Positions 8,841 to 16,979 of a DNA stretch of 64,000 nt are shown piece after piece. Position 1 is the stretch's first letter; each line of letters opens with the position of its first letter. Origin of the DNA: Castellaniella sp. S9 (GTDB lineage Bacteria > Pseudomonadota > Gammaproteobacteria > Burkholderiales > Burkholderiaceae_B); contig NZ_JAPFGD010000008.1 of assembly GCF_027257175.1 (NCBI RefSeq), forward strand, positions 1 through 64,000, written 5' to 3'. The position numbers and the translations under genes were made by a program. The notes beneath the pieces are model-generated. The model searched no databases and was not told where the DNA came from. It saw only the letters and a list, made by a program, of their open reading frames with translations.

Positions 8841-8919
8841 CGAGGAATGTGTCTGCGAGGGTGCCGTCCGCAAGAATTCTACCCGTCTCCGGCGCTTGCC
8901 GAAAGAACGTGTCGAGCGG

Positions 8920-9726
8920 CTACGCCGCCTGCCGTCCGACCGATGGCCGCGATCCGCGAGGGGGTGCGGCATCGTCGTCGGGGCGCGTGCCGACGCTCCA
9001 GGGACCCTGGGTCTCCAGGCCTGCCGCATTCCCGCCGACCATGGATCGCACCTTCGCCATGGTCCATCCGAGGGTCGCGCCCCGCAGTATCGCCTTGTAG
9101 ACCGCGGCGTTGCGGCTGTTGACGTCGAGCCGCTGGTACAGCGCCTCGGCATGCGCCTTGGCGGTGGCCGCCGAGATGTTCATGGTCCGTCCCACGGTCT
9201 TGATGGGATATCCCTTGGATAGCAGCACCAGGACCTCGTATTGCCGGGGCGTCAGTCCCAGCAGTTCGGATTCCTCCGTGTGCTCGACGGCGTGGCGCGA
9301 GTCTTGCGGCACTTGCCGGGAGCCGGCCGCGGCGGGCCGATAGAGCCATGGGTGCAACTGGTCGTACGTGCCGCCCACCAGCAGCAGGTTCACCAGCGCC
9401 CTCAAGACCTCGGGGGTGATCTCGTTCGACACGCAGGTCACTGTCGGCGGCAAGGCGTCCAGGGATGGCGGGCTGTGGGCGTCGACGATCATCAGGATGG
9501 CGGGGGGCTGGTGGCGTTGCTGGACCCAGTCGATGATCTCGAGCCGGTGCTGGCTTACGCCGACCGAGATGATGGCCAGGTCGACGGTCTCTGCTTGGAC
9601 ACAATCCCCGACCGGGTCGGGAATGTCCATCCCCAGCACCCGGTAAGCGGCTTCGCCTTCGGCCAGGATGGCGCAGATGCTATGGCGGATCAGTGGCAGA
9701 GGTTCGATGAGCAGGACGGTTCGCAT
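8920..9726 (-). CDS. CsgD-like LuxR-family regulator with degenerate receiver
   Basis: 268 residues: a receiver-like domain (about 1-120), a LuxR/FixJ helix-turn-helix (LGLTPRQYEVLVLLSKGYPIKTVGRTM..., about 155-215) and a Pro/Arg-rich tail of about 45 residues. The receiver lacks the phosphorylation site: where a response regulator has the acceptor Asp at the end of beta-3 this protein reads LAIISVGVS, and the N-terminal acidic pair is EP. Such pseudo-receivers are typical of CsgD, the curli and biofilm activator. It is the last gene of the curli block, about 100 bp after the CsgC/H-like gene. A purine-rich GGAAAAG precedes the ATG. Confidence 0.8.
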   Translation of the reverse strand: MRTVLLIEPLPLIRHSICAILAEGEAAYRVLGMDIPDPVGDCVQAETVDLAIISVGVSQHRLEIIDWVQQRHQPPAILMIVDAHSPPSLDALPPTVTCVSNEITPEVLRALVNLLLVGGTYDQLHPWLYRPAAAGSRQVPQDSRHAVEHTEESELLGLTPRQYEVLVLLSKGYPIKTVGRTMNISAATAKAHAEALYQRLDVNSRNAAVYKAILRGATLGWTMAKVRSMVGGNAAGLETQGPWSVGTRPDDDAAPPRGSRPSVGRQAA

Positions 9727-9827
9727 ATTGTTCTTTTCCGGTGATCGAGACGCGGATGGGCGTGGGAAAAGCCCGATGGGCGGAGGGCCTTGCGGCGGGG
9801 CATGCTGGATTTATTGGATCGTCCATG

Positions 9828-10163
9828 TCATTTCCAGTGCTCCTCCCGTGGGCGGGAGGTGGGACATTCGAAGTGGAAGGCTTGGCTGAACGAGCCCACG
9901 CCGTAGATGGTGAGGTCGATGCCGCAGGAATCCTTGGGACCGTAGCGCAGCGATATCCGGCCGAGCGCGGCCGGCACCCCGCCGGTCAGGCGGACCGTGG
10001 CGCCTTGGCCAACGACCGTCTTGCCGTCCGGGCCGTCGCGGCGCGCCGTGATCCGGTAGCGCAAGGTGGCATCCCGCTCGGTCTGGATGTGAGGAATGAT
10101 GATGGCTGGCTGCGAGGCGTCAAGCGTTTCAAGCCAGGCTCTTAGAGGGGCATCCGTATCCAT
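9828..10163 (-). CDS. CsgC/CsgH-like curli accessory protein without visible signal peptide
   Basis: A 111-residue protein with a strong AGGAGGG site before the ATG. It has the alternating beta-strand look of an Ig-like domain (LRYRITARRDGPDGKTV, GQGATVRLTGG, ALGRISLRYGPKDSCGIDLTIYG), resembling CsgH/CsgC, the periplasmic chaperones that keep curlin from forming amyloid in the cell. Odd point: the N-terminus MDTDAPLRAWLETLD is acidic, not a signal peptide, and the ribosome-binding site fixes this start. Either export differs or the protein acts inside the cell. It is separated from the curlin gene by a terminator-like hairpin. Confidence 0.6.
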   Translation of the reverse strand: MDTDAPLRAWLETLDASQPAIIIPHIQTERDATLRYRITARRDGPDGKTVVGQGATVRLTGGVPAALGRISLRYGPKDSCGIDLTIYGVGSFSQAFHFECPTSRPREEHWK

Positions 10164-10215
10164 GGCGAACCCTCCTGTGGGTGCGGATAGGGGCCTGCGA
10201 CAGGAATTCTATTCC

Positions 10216-10252
10216 AAAACCCCTCCCCGGGTAAAAAACCGGCCGGGGAGGG
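10216..10252 (-). terminator. Hairpin with U-tract between curlin and csgC/H-like gene
   Basis: On the minus strand a 10-bp perfect stem (CCCTCCCCGG pairing with CCGGGGAGGG), a T-rich loop and a TTTT run directly after it lie 10 bp beyond the curlin stop codon. It would end most transcripts after the curlin gene, favouring high subunit output with read-through into the accessory and regulator genes. Confidence 0.65.
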
Positions 10253-10261
10253 AAGCAAGCC

Positions 10262-10984
10262 TCAATGCTGATTGACGTAGGCGTTGTTCATGAAGCCCGT
10301 TTGCGACACGGTCGCCGAATAGCCATTGCCCTGCTGCAGGACCACGGCTTCGTTGCCATAGCCCTGCTGCGTGATGGCGGCGTACAGGTCCTTGCCGTCC
10401 TGCTTGATGTAGCCGTCGTTCTTGGAGCCGGATTGCGAGATGCTGGCGGTGTCCCAGGCGCCGCCGTGGCCGGACTGGAGGATGCCGGCATCGTTCTGCC
10501 AGCCGTATTGGTTGATCGTGGCGGTCGCGTTGTGGCCGTCTTGCGTGACCCAGGCGGTATTGCCGCCCCAGCCGCCGTTCTGGTTGATGGTGGCGGTGAG
10601 GTTCTGGCCCTGCAGGTAGCCGTGATACCAGTTCCAGCTGCCCGACTGGTCGATGGTCGCGTCGTCGTGGCTGGATGCCTGGTAGACGGTGGCATGCGCA
10701 TTGGTCACGCCTTGCTGGACAATCACGGAATCGTTGTAGTCGCCGAAAGTCGAGATCGTGGCGCCGGTGTTCGTGGCGTACTGCTGGCTGATGTACGCGT
10801 CGTTGCCGTCGCCCGAACTCGTGACGGACGCCGAGGCGCCGTTGTTGTCGGACTGCTCGACCACGGCATCGTTGAAGCTGCCGGTCTGGCTGACGGTCGC
10901 CGTGTCGTAGGCCATTGCGGCAGGGATGCCGCCGTAGGCGAGGGCGACGCCCAAAGCCGCTGCTGAAAGTTTGGTCAACATCAT
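10262..10984 (-). CDS. csgA: Curlin (CsgA/CsgB-type amyloid subunit)
   Basis: 240 residues: a signal peptide ending AAMA (about residue 25), then about nine imperfect repeats of roughly 22 residues with the curlin pattern ATVSQTGxxNDAxVxQ (for example ATVSQTGSFNDAVVEQ, TASISQSGSKNDGYIKQ, AAITQQGYGNEAVVLQQ, ATVSQTGFMNNAYVNQ). Each repeat has the Q-x-G-x-x-N-x-A-x-x-x-Q strand-turn-strand signature that stacks into the curli amyloid fibre. The middle repeat carries a short insertion (SWNWYHGYLQGQN). AGGAG precedes tandem ATG codons; the second (10981) may be the true start. There is no second curlin gene nearby, so this one may have to nucleate and polymerise by itself. Confidence 0.9.
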   Translation of the reverse strand: MMLTKLSAAALGVALAYGGIPAAMAYDTATVSQTGSFNDAVVEQSDNNGASASVTSSGDGNDAYISQQYATNTGATISTFGDYNDSVIVQQGVTNAHATVYQASSHDDATIDQSGSWNWYHGYLQGQNLTATINQNGGWGGNTAWVTQDGHNATATINQYGWQNDAGILQSGHGGAWDTASISQSGSKNDGYIKQDGKDLYAAITQQGYGNEAVVLQQGNGYSATVSQTGFMNNAYVNQH

Positions 10985-11065
10985 GCTTCTCCTGGTACTG
11001 GTTTCGGGGCCTGATCGAGGGATCGCCCGGACGCCGGCCCCTGCGCGCCCGGATGGGTGCCGCCC

Positions 11066-11989
11066 TCAGCGCGTGTCCGGAGGCGGGGTTCGGGATTCGG
11101 TGGCGCCGGCCTGTCCGGGCTCGATCGAGAGCGCGGCGCTCTGGATCTCGTCGTCCGAATACTTCTGGATGATCGGCGAGGCCATGTCCGCGTCGTCGTG
11201 CAGCAGCCAGTTGCGGTCCTTGATGCCCTGTACGGTCAAGTACAGGACGGCGGCTTCGATGGCTTCCTTGACACACAGCTGAGTGGGCTCGTTGCTGGTG
11301 ATGCCGCCCTCGACTTCCAGCAGGTCCTTGAAGTTCACGAACTTGTAGACGCTGGGCCGGATTTCGTAGGAAAAGATGGTCTTGGTGGTGGCCACGGTCT
11401 GCAGCACTTTGCCCGTGCGGGTATCGATGCTGCGCAGGCTGATGGTGACCTGGTCCATCCGGTATTGGGTGGACAGGCCCACACCCAGGAAACGTGCGCC
11501 AAGGCCGCCGGTGCGCACGTTGCTCTCGTAGGCGATGATGCCGCCGTCGATCAGGATCGATGCGGGAATCAACGAGGGAATCTGGATCGGCGGCGAATTG
11601 CTGGGCTGCGAGCCGTCCAGCGCGCGCACGATGCGCCGCTCGGTCAGCAATTCCTGCAGGCTCTCGCGCTCCACGGGCACGAACCAGCCGCTGTCCTTGA
11701 GGGCCTTGATCAACATCGAGGCCGCGCCCTGGGTGACAGAGGTCGAGAACGAACTGTCGGGCGAGGGCTTGTACTGGCCGGTCTTGTCGCGAAAGCCGTA
11801 GACCGCCACGTAGACCGGCCCTTTGGGCAGCGGCAGTTTCAGCAGGTCGCGGGTCGAGGGGGTGGCCGGGGTCAGATGCGCGGGCGTGGCCAGCCCAACG
11901 GGCTGATTGGGGACGGCGCAGGCGGCCAGCATGGCGCTCAGTCCGAGGGCCAGCGCCAGTCGGCCATGGCGTGCGGACCCGGGTGTCAT
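11066..11989 (-). CDS. csgG: Curli secretion channel lipoprotein CsgG
   Basis: 307 residues with a lipoprotein signal (SAMLAAC, lipidated Cys near residue 24) and the CsgG core: GPVYVAVYGFRDKTGQYKP, SSFSTSVTQGAASMLIKAL, FVPVERESLQELLTERRIV, and RSIDTRTGKVLQTVATTKTI. CsgG forms the nonameric outer-membrane pore through which curlin is secreted. The ATG overlaps the csgF stop codon as ATGA, so translation is coupled. Length and order (E-F-G) match other proteobacterial curli operons. The Pro-rich C-terminus ends shortly before the curlin gene. Confidence 0.95.
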   Translation of the reverse strand: MTPGSARHGRLALALGLSAMLAACAVPNQPVGLATPAHLTPATPSTRDLLKLPLPKGPVYVAVYGFRDKTGQYKPSPDSSFSTSVTQGAASMLIKALKDSGWFVPVERESLQELLTERRIVRALDGSQPSNSPPIQIPSLIPASILIDGGIIAYESNVRTGGLGARFLGVGLSTQYRMDQVTISLRSIDTRTGKVLQTVATTKTIFSYEIRPSVYKFVNFKDLLEVEGGITSNEPTQLCVKEAIEAAVLYLTVQGIKDRNWLLHDDADMASPIIQKYSDDEIQSAALSIEPGQAGATESRTPPPDTR

Positions 11990-12435
11990 GAGTTCACCTG
12001 GAATTCGGTGATGGCCCCGGTGAGATTGTCGATGGTGGTGATCTTGAGCAGGCCGTTGCCGATGTCGGTCACGGTGATCGTGAAGTTGTCCGTCTGGATG
12101 GTGCCGGGACGGAACTTGCCGTCGTCGCCCAGGATCTGGGAGCTGACCGACGCGGCCAGGCGGCTGAGGATGGAACGCTCCAGTGTCTCGTTGAAGTTCT
12201 GCAGCGGGGTCTTGGTCTCGATGCCGATGTCGTCGCGGCCGGCGTCGGGATCGGTGTGGCGGTTGGTGGCAATGGCAGAATTGAGCAGGACAGTGCCGTT
12301 CAGGGGGTTGCCGCCGAATGAGGGGTTCAGGGGGTAGTACACCAGCTCGGTCGCGGCGCCGGGACCGGGGCCGGCCAGCATCGCGCAGGCCGTGGCGAGA
12401 GCCCCGGCGCGCAGCATGTTCGACGTCTTCCTCAT
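11986..12435 (-). CDS. csgF: Curli assembly protein CsgF
   Basis: About 149 residues with a signal peptide, then the hallmark N-terminus of mature CsgF: ELVYYPLNPSFGGNPLNGTVLLNSA. This segment inserts in the CsgG channel in known structures. The C-terminus ITTIDNLTGAITEFQV matches the family's D-x-T-x-G-x-x-T-x-F-x-V end. I chose the ATG at 12435 (MRKTSN) because AAGGAGA is well spaced from it; an ATG six bases earlier is too close to that site. CsgF couples secretion to fibre nucleation at the surface. Confidence 0.93.
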   Translation of the reverse strand: MRKTSNMLRAGALATACAMLAGPGPGAATELVYYPLNPSFGGNPLNGTVLLNSAIATNRHTDPDAGRDDIGIETKTPLQNFNETLERSILSRLAASVSSQILGDDGKFRPGTIQTDNFTITVTDIGNGLLKITTIDNLTGAITEFQVNS

Positions 12436-12461
12436 GGTCATTCTCCTTGGCTTGCAGGGGT

Positions 12462-12944
12462 TCACATTTCCTCGCGACCGAGGTCGGGGCTGTTGGACAG
12501 CAGGCGTTCCGCTTCGATGTCGGCGATCTCGCGATACACGATCTCGACGGCTTGCTGGCCGATGCTTCGGGTCGCCGAACGGGCCGGCGGCAAAAAGGCG
12601 TGGAAGACGCGGCGCTGACCGAAATCGATCCAGATCTCGCTGCCGAAGCGGGCCGTGGGGCGCTCGTAGACCGCCAGGGAAATCCGGCTGCTGATGTCCT
12701 TGCTGCGCCAGTAGGACGAGAATTCCTGGTAGAAATCATTGCCCTGCACCGTGATGCTGCGATTGACCACGATGCCGCCCAGGAACTGATCGAACAGCTT
12801 CTCGGTCGTGCGTTCGGCCTTGTCGATCTGGGTTTGCGGCAGCTTGCCCCCGTTGGCGGGAGCCTTCTCGTCCCCGGCATGGGCGCCGGCCGCAAGCAAT
12901 ACGAACATCGGGGCCAGCAGGGCCGGCCAAGCCTGGTGCCGCAT
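12462..12944 (-). CDS. csgE: Curli secretion specificity factor CsgE
   Basis: 160 residues with a signal peptide (ending AAGAHA) and the CsgE pattern GIVVNRSITVQGNDFYQEFSSYW, which corresponds to the family's L-V-x-R-T-x-T-x-x-G-x-D-F-Y-x-x-F segment, followed by VYERPTARFGSEIWI. CsgE caps the periplasmic side of the CsgG pore and delivers curlin. A strong GAGGAG site precedes the ATG. The upstream gap to pgaD is 134 bp with no gene seen; either a csg promoter or read-through from pga would drive it. Confidence 0.9.
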   Translation of the reverse strand: MRHQAWPALLAPMFVLLAAGAHAGDEKAPANGGKLPQTQIDKAERTTEKLFDQFLGGIVVNRSITVQGNDFYQEFSSYWRSKDISSRISLAVYERPTARFGSEIWIDFGQRRVFHAFLPPARSATRSIGQQAVEIVYREIADIEAERLLSNSPDLGREEM

Positions 12945-13078
12945 GTGCTTCTCCTCTTTCGATATTCTGTATTCGTTCGAGGCCGCGGATTCGTAGGGTG
13001 TCCGCTGCGGGCCGGGACGGTTTTTTTCCCCGATTCAATGGTAGGCGTGCGCCCCGCCGGGAACATGCGGCAGACAGA

Positions 13079-13624
13079 CTAGATCGCGTCCGCTTCATGG
13101 GCGAGCCGGCCGCGGCGGATATCTGCCGAACGGCCTAGTACGGCCGGCGGCCGGATGCTCTGGGGCCTGGCGGGAATCGCCGCGGGTATGGCCTGCGGCG
13201 GGTCGGACTCAAGAACGATGCCGGTGATGCCGCCGCCGTCGGCATGATGGATGGTCGCCATGCGGCTGCCCTGCACGGCCGATAGCTGGCTGCGGGATAC
13301 CTCGAAGTGCGAGGCCAGCAGGCTGATGCCGCAGGGCGCGTCGGCGCGGCGCGGCCGTCGCCGGGGGCTGGACAGATGGTAGTGCGACCACAGCGTCATC
13401 AGCAGGGCGTTGAAGCTGCCGACCAGCAAGTACATCAAAAGGGTCTGCAGGGCGGGCTCCAGCGCGGCCAGCGGACCGGCTTGCGCCCGGGCCGCCATGA
13501 GGGGCCAGGCGGCCGGCAGTTCCGACAGGCACAGAACGGCCAGCGCAGCCCAGGCCATGCAGGTGATGGCGCTGTCGAACAGCCTGGGCAGGGATCGACG
13601 AGGGGTCATGATGATAGGCGTCAT
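13079..13624 (-). CDS. pgaD: PNAG biosynthesis protein PgaD
   Basis: 181 residues with two membrane helices (about 16-38 and 60-82, the latter TLLMYLLVGSFNALLMTLWSHY), then a cytoplasmic tail that ends rich in Arg and Pro. The two-helix topology, the position directly after pgaC and the ATGA overlap with its stop identify PgaD, which binds PgaC and completes the c-di-GMP-controlled polymerase. A start a few codons later at 13609 (MTPRRS) is possible. The C-terminal tail is longer than in short PgaD proteins. Confidence 0.85.
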   Translation of the reverse strand: MTPIIMTPRRSLPRLFDSAITCMAWAALAVLCLSELPAAWPLMAARAQAGPLAALEPALQTLLMYLLVGSFNALLMTLWSHYHLSSPRRRPRRADAPCGISLLASHFEVSRSQLSAVQGSRMATIHHADGGGITGIVLESDPPQAIPAAIPARPQSIRPPAVLGRSADIRRGRLAHEADAI

Positions 13625-14952
13625 GGGGGGGTCTCCCGAATGCCCCTGTCGGGGCTGGTCCAGCGGGCGCGGGTGCGCCGGATGCGCAGCATCACGGCCG
13701 GAAAGCTGCACAGGGTGGTCAGGCAATTGATCATCCAGAACACGAAGGGGTACCAGACGATCCAGAACAGCGAACGGGCCAGGCCTGGCTCATAGCGCCT
13801 TTCGATCAGGATGCTGACCAGGAATTGCAGCAAGCAGGCCCATGCCAGGACGAGCCCCGCGGCCGACGGCGGCAGGAACGCCTCGACCGCCATGGCCGGC
13901 GGCAGCCCCGCCCAGGGCGTCAGGAGCCACAGCCCCAGGGACAGGGCCAGCGCGAAGGCCCAGCCGCTGGACAGGCAGAACTCCAGCATGAGCACCCACA
14001 GACGCCATTGGCTCGGCTGGCGCAGGACGTCGAGGTTCTTGAGCAGCACCTCTGCGCCGCCCTGGGCCCATCGCAAGCGCTGCTTCCAGAGCCCCTTGAG
14101 GGTCTCGGGCATCAGGATCCAGCACAGGGCGCGCGGTTCGTAGAAGATCGACCAGCCGGCCCGCTGCAGCAACCAGCTGATGTCGATGTCCTCGGTGATC
14201 ATGTCCAGGCTCCAATAACCCACCTCGTCCAGGGCCTGCCGCCGAAAGGCGGCGCAGACGCCCGATACGGTGAAGACCTGACCGTAGATCCGCTGGCTGC
14301 GTTTGATCAGCCCGATGATCGATGAGAATTCGCCGACCTGGATCCTGCCGATCAATGTGGAGCGCGTGCGGATCCGGGGGTTGCCGGTGACCGCGCCCAC
14401 GCGGGGGTGACGGAACAGTGGCATGCACAGATAGGCCACGGCGTCGGGTTCCAGCCGCGCATCGCCGTCGATGCACACGAGCACGTCGCTGTTGGCCGCC
14501 ATGGCGCCCATGCGCAGCGCCATGGCTTTGCCTTGGTTCTGCGCCAGGCGGAGGATGCGCAGCGCCGGCTGCCGGCGCGCGATGGCGCGCAGTCCGGCCA
14601 GGGTGCCGTCGCTGGAGCCGTCGTCGATGGCGATGACCTCCAGCTTCGGGTATGCCTGGGCCAGGGCGGCGGTGATGGTTTCCTCGATATGCAGCGCCTC
14701 GTTGTGGCAGGGCACCAGGATCGATACCAGGGGCGCGTCCGGCGGAATCGGGGCTGGAGCGGGGCGCCAGCGCCAGCGGCGCTCCCATCGCAGCCAGAAC
14801 AGCAGGCCGCCGGCCATCCAGATCCCCGACATGAGCAGGGGATAGAAGAACACGAAATGCAGCAGGAAGGCGCTGGTCAACATGAGGGCGAGCCCCAGCG
14901 GTGCGCCGAGCATGACGATCAGGATCAGAAGGGCGATGAGTCGCTGGGTCAT
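13621..14952 (-). CDS. pgaC: Poly-N-acetylglucosamine synthase PgaC (GT2)
   Basis: 443 residues. N-terminal membrane helices (about 5-30 and 33-52), then a family-2 glycosyltransferase domain with LVSILVPCHNEALHIEE, IDDGSSDGT, the D-x-D-type CIDGDAR, the acceptor-site EDIDISW and the QRLRW (Q-x-x-R-W) motif, then C-terminal helices. It polymerises UDP-GlcNAc into beta-1,6-linked poly-N-acetylglucosamine at the inner membrane. It overlaps pgaB upstream and pgaD downstream by ATGA, so the module is translationally coupled. Equivalent names are BpsC in Bordetella and HmsR in Yersinia. Confidence 0.95.
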   Translation of the reverse strand: MTQRLIALLILIVMLGAPLGLALMLTSAFLLHFVFFYPLLMSGIWMAGGLLFWLRWERRWRWRPAPAPIPPDAPLVSILVPCHNEALHIEETITAALAQAYPKLEVIAIDDGSSDGTLAGLRAIARRQPALRILRLAQNQGKAMALRMGAMAANSDVLVCIDGDARLEPDAVAYLCMPLFRHPRVGAVTGNPRIRTRSTLIGRIQVGEFSSIIGLIKRSQRIYGQVFTVSGVCAAFRRQALDEVGYWSLDMITEDIDISWLLQRAGWSIFYEPRALCWILMPETLKGLWKQRLRWAQGGAEVLLKNLDVLRQPSQWRLWVLMLEFCLSSGWAFALALSLGLWLLTPWAGLPPAMAVEAFLPPSAAGLVLAWACLLQFLVSILIERRYEPGLARSLFWIVWYPFVFWMINCLTTLCSFPAVMLRIRRTRARWTSPDRGIRETPP

Positions 14953-16970
14953 GGATAGGGATACCAGGCGTTGGAGATCGCCGGGCGCAACGCGTCGGGC
15001 GCAGGCCGGTCCTTGATGAAGTCATCGGGGTAATAAGCGAGGTGCCGGGCGCCGCGCGCCTGCAGCCGGCGCAGCCAGCCCGCGACGGTGTCGGCCGGGA
15101 CGGGGCGCGCGCCGCCGGGCGCCGCCCAGTCCAGCGTCTGGACTTCGAATACTGTCTTGTCCAGGCCCGTCGGCCGGGCCGCGACCGCGTCGACCAGCCG
15201 GTCCAGCCAGGCCGCCTCGCGGCCGGCGGGCACGTGTTCCATGCGCGGCATGGCCATGGGCACCACCCAGTCGTACGCGGCGAGGAAGTCGTCCAGGTTC
15301 TGCGCGAACCAGGCCTCCTGGTCCGGATCGAGAATGGGCCCTGCGAAGAGATTGCGCGCCGTCCTGATCTGCGGGCCCCGGATCGCCCGCACACGGGCTG
15401 CGAGTTCGTCGGTGAGCGCAATCAGCCTGCGGCTTTTGAGGCGCGTCCACTGCCGCATCGTATCGGGGGAGGCGCGCAAGGCCCCGATGTCGGCGGGCAG
15501 GCCGGCGGCGCGGTAGGCCGCCAGGGCGGCGGGGCCCGCGTCTTCAAAGTCCGACAGCACCGCATCGTCGTGGAACAGGATGCCGTCGAATATGGCGGCG
15601 CGCGCCAGGTCTTCGTAGAGGCCGCCCACGCGGCGGCTGGTTTCGGGATCGAAGGGCGACAAGCGCCGCAGTCCGGGCGCGTGGTCCGGTTCTCGCCCGG
15701 GCGGCGTCCAGGCCTGGACGCTCGCGGGAGGGGTGGGCAGTGCCAGTCCCAGCACCGGCATCCAGGCGTAGACCCGCACCTCGGCACGGGTTCTCAGCTG
15801 CCAGGCGGCACGATTGAACAGATCGGCTCGCATCGGCAGCTCGCGATTGGGAAAATAGACCGAGGTGATTCGCCCGTCGCCCCTGGGATCGGCGAAGGCC
15901 TGCAGGAACACGGTCGAGATCTGCAGCCTGGCGATGCGCTCGACGAGCCGACCCAGGTTGCGCTCGGTCTGTGCGGGATCGGGATCGTAGACCGCGTCCA
16001 GATCCACCTGGGCGGCCCGCATGCGCACCGGCCGTTCCATATCCTGGCATGCGCGCGCAAATCCCTCGATGGACGGGTTGTTGGCGATCAGCAGACGAGG
16101 GGTGTCGAAGGGCCGCCGGGCGCTGGCCAGGCCCGAGTCGAGCTTCAAGGCCATCCGGTAGCCGGCCTGCCGCACGAGCGCCAGGGCGACGCCGCCCGGT
16201 TCGCCATAGGGCCATACCCAGACGCGTGGCGCCTTGCCCGTGACTTGCCGGATCCGCGCGCTGATCCGGTGAATGTCCCGGCGCAGGCGTTCCCGCTGGA
16301 CGGTTTCGTCCTCGTAGCGCCCCGTGGCCGGATCGTAGGCGCGTGCCGCCGCGGCGGGCTGGAGGTTGCCTTGCGGATTGGCGGCCAGGCCTTGATGCAG
16401 GGCATACGTGTGGGCGGCGATCTCGATCAGGCCCGAGTCGGACATTTCGCGGACCTGCCTCCAATCCAGGAAGCGATCGCGGGCCGTGGGGGTGTCGCCG
16501 AACAGGACGGGATGGTCCTGCGGCGCATCCAGCCAGGCGCCCACCGGCGCCAGGACGGCAGGCCAGCCGCGTGCCCGCAACAGCGGAAAGACGCGGGTGT
16601 AGAAGCTGCGGTAGCCATCGTCGAAACTCAGCAGCACCGCGCGCGCGGGCAGATCCGGCCCGCCGTTCCCGGCGCGCAGGATCTGCTCGACCGATACCGG
16701 GATGTAGCCGCTGGCATCCAGCCAGGCGAATTGTTCGGCGAGCTGCCTCGTTTCGACGGAAAGGTAGCGCTGGTCCGGGTCCCGGTCCTCGACGTCATGG
16801 TAGGCCAGCGCCAGGTAGGCATTGCGTGGCCAGGCCTCAGAGGCCGCGTCGGTCGGCCGCGCCGCCGGCGGCGTGAAGACCGGCCGGTCGACCGCGCAGC
16901 CGCCGATGGCCAGCATGAGCAGGCCGCCGGCCGCCAGGCGGCGCATCGACGATGAGATGCGGGGCGTCAT
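14949..16970 (-). CDS. pgaB: PNAG de-N-acetylase lipoprotein PgaB
   Basis: 673 residues. A lipoprotein signal (LMLAIGGC) is followed by a polysaccharide deacetylase domain (LAYHDVEDRD, VLLSFDDGYRSFYTRVFPLL, VWVWPYGE: metal-binding Asp and His and the catalytic region visible) and a C-terminal glycoside-hydrolase-like domain (about 320-640) with ILFHDDAVLSDFED and AYDWVVPMAMPRME. PgaB removes some acetyl groups so PNAG can be exported; in Bordetella the C-terminal domain also cleaves deacetylated PNAG. An AGGAGG site lies in the 9-bp gap after pgaA. Confidence 0.95.
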   Translation of the reverse strand: MTPRISSSMRRLAAGGLLMLAIGGCAVDRPVFTPPAARPTDAASEAWPRNAYLALAYHDVEDRDPDQRYLSVETRQLAEQFAWLDASGYIPVSVEQILRAGNGGPDLPARAVLLSFDDGYRSFYTRVFPLLRARGWPAVLAPVGAWLDAPQDHPVLFGDTPTARDRFLDWRQVREMSDSGLIEIAAHTYALHQGLAANPQGNLQPAAAARAYDPATGRYEDETVQRERLRRDIHRISARIRQVTGKAPRVWVWPYGEPGGVALALVRQAGYRMALKLDSGLASARRPFDTPRLLIANNPSIEGFARACQDMERPVRMRAAQVDLDAVYDPDPAQTERNLGRLVERIARLQISTVFLQAFADPRGDGRITSVYFPNRELPMRADLFNRAAWQLRTRAEVRVYAWMPVLGLALPTPPASVQAWTPPGREPDHAPGLRRLSPFDPETSRRVGGLYEDLARAAIFDGILFHDDAVLSDFEDAGPAALAAYRAAGLPADIGALRASPDTMRQWTRLKSRRLIALTDELAARVRAIRGPQIRTARNLFAGPILDPDQEAWFAQNLDDFLAAYDWVVPMAMPRMEHVPAGREAAWLDRLVDAVAARPTGLDKTVFEVQTLDWAAPGGARPVPADTVAGWLRRLQARGARHLAYYPDDFIKDRPAPDALRPAISNAWYPYP

Positions 16971-16979
16971 GGCATCCTC

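Noticed and set aside
15042-16955. Plus-strand open frame of 637 codons opposite pgaB
   Set aside because: It is antisense to a gene with clear catalytic motifs and shows no family signal.
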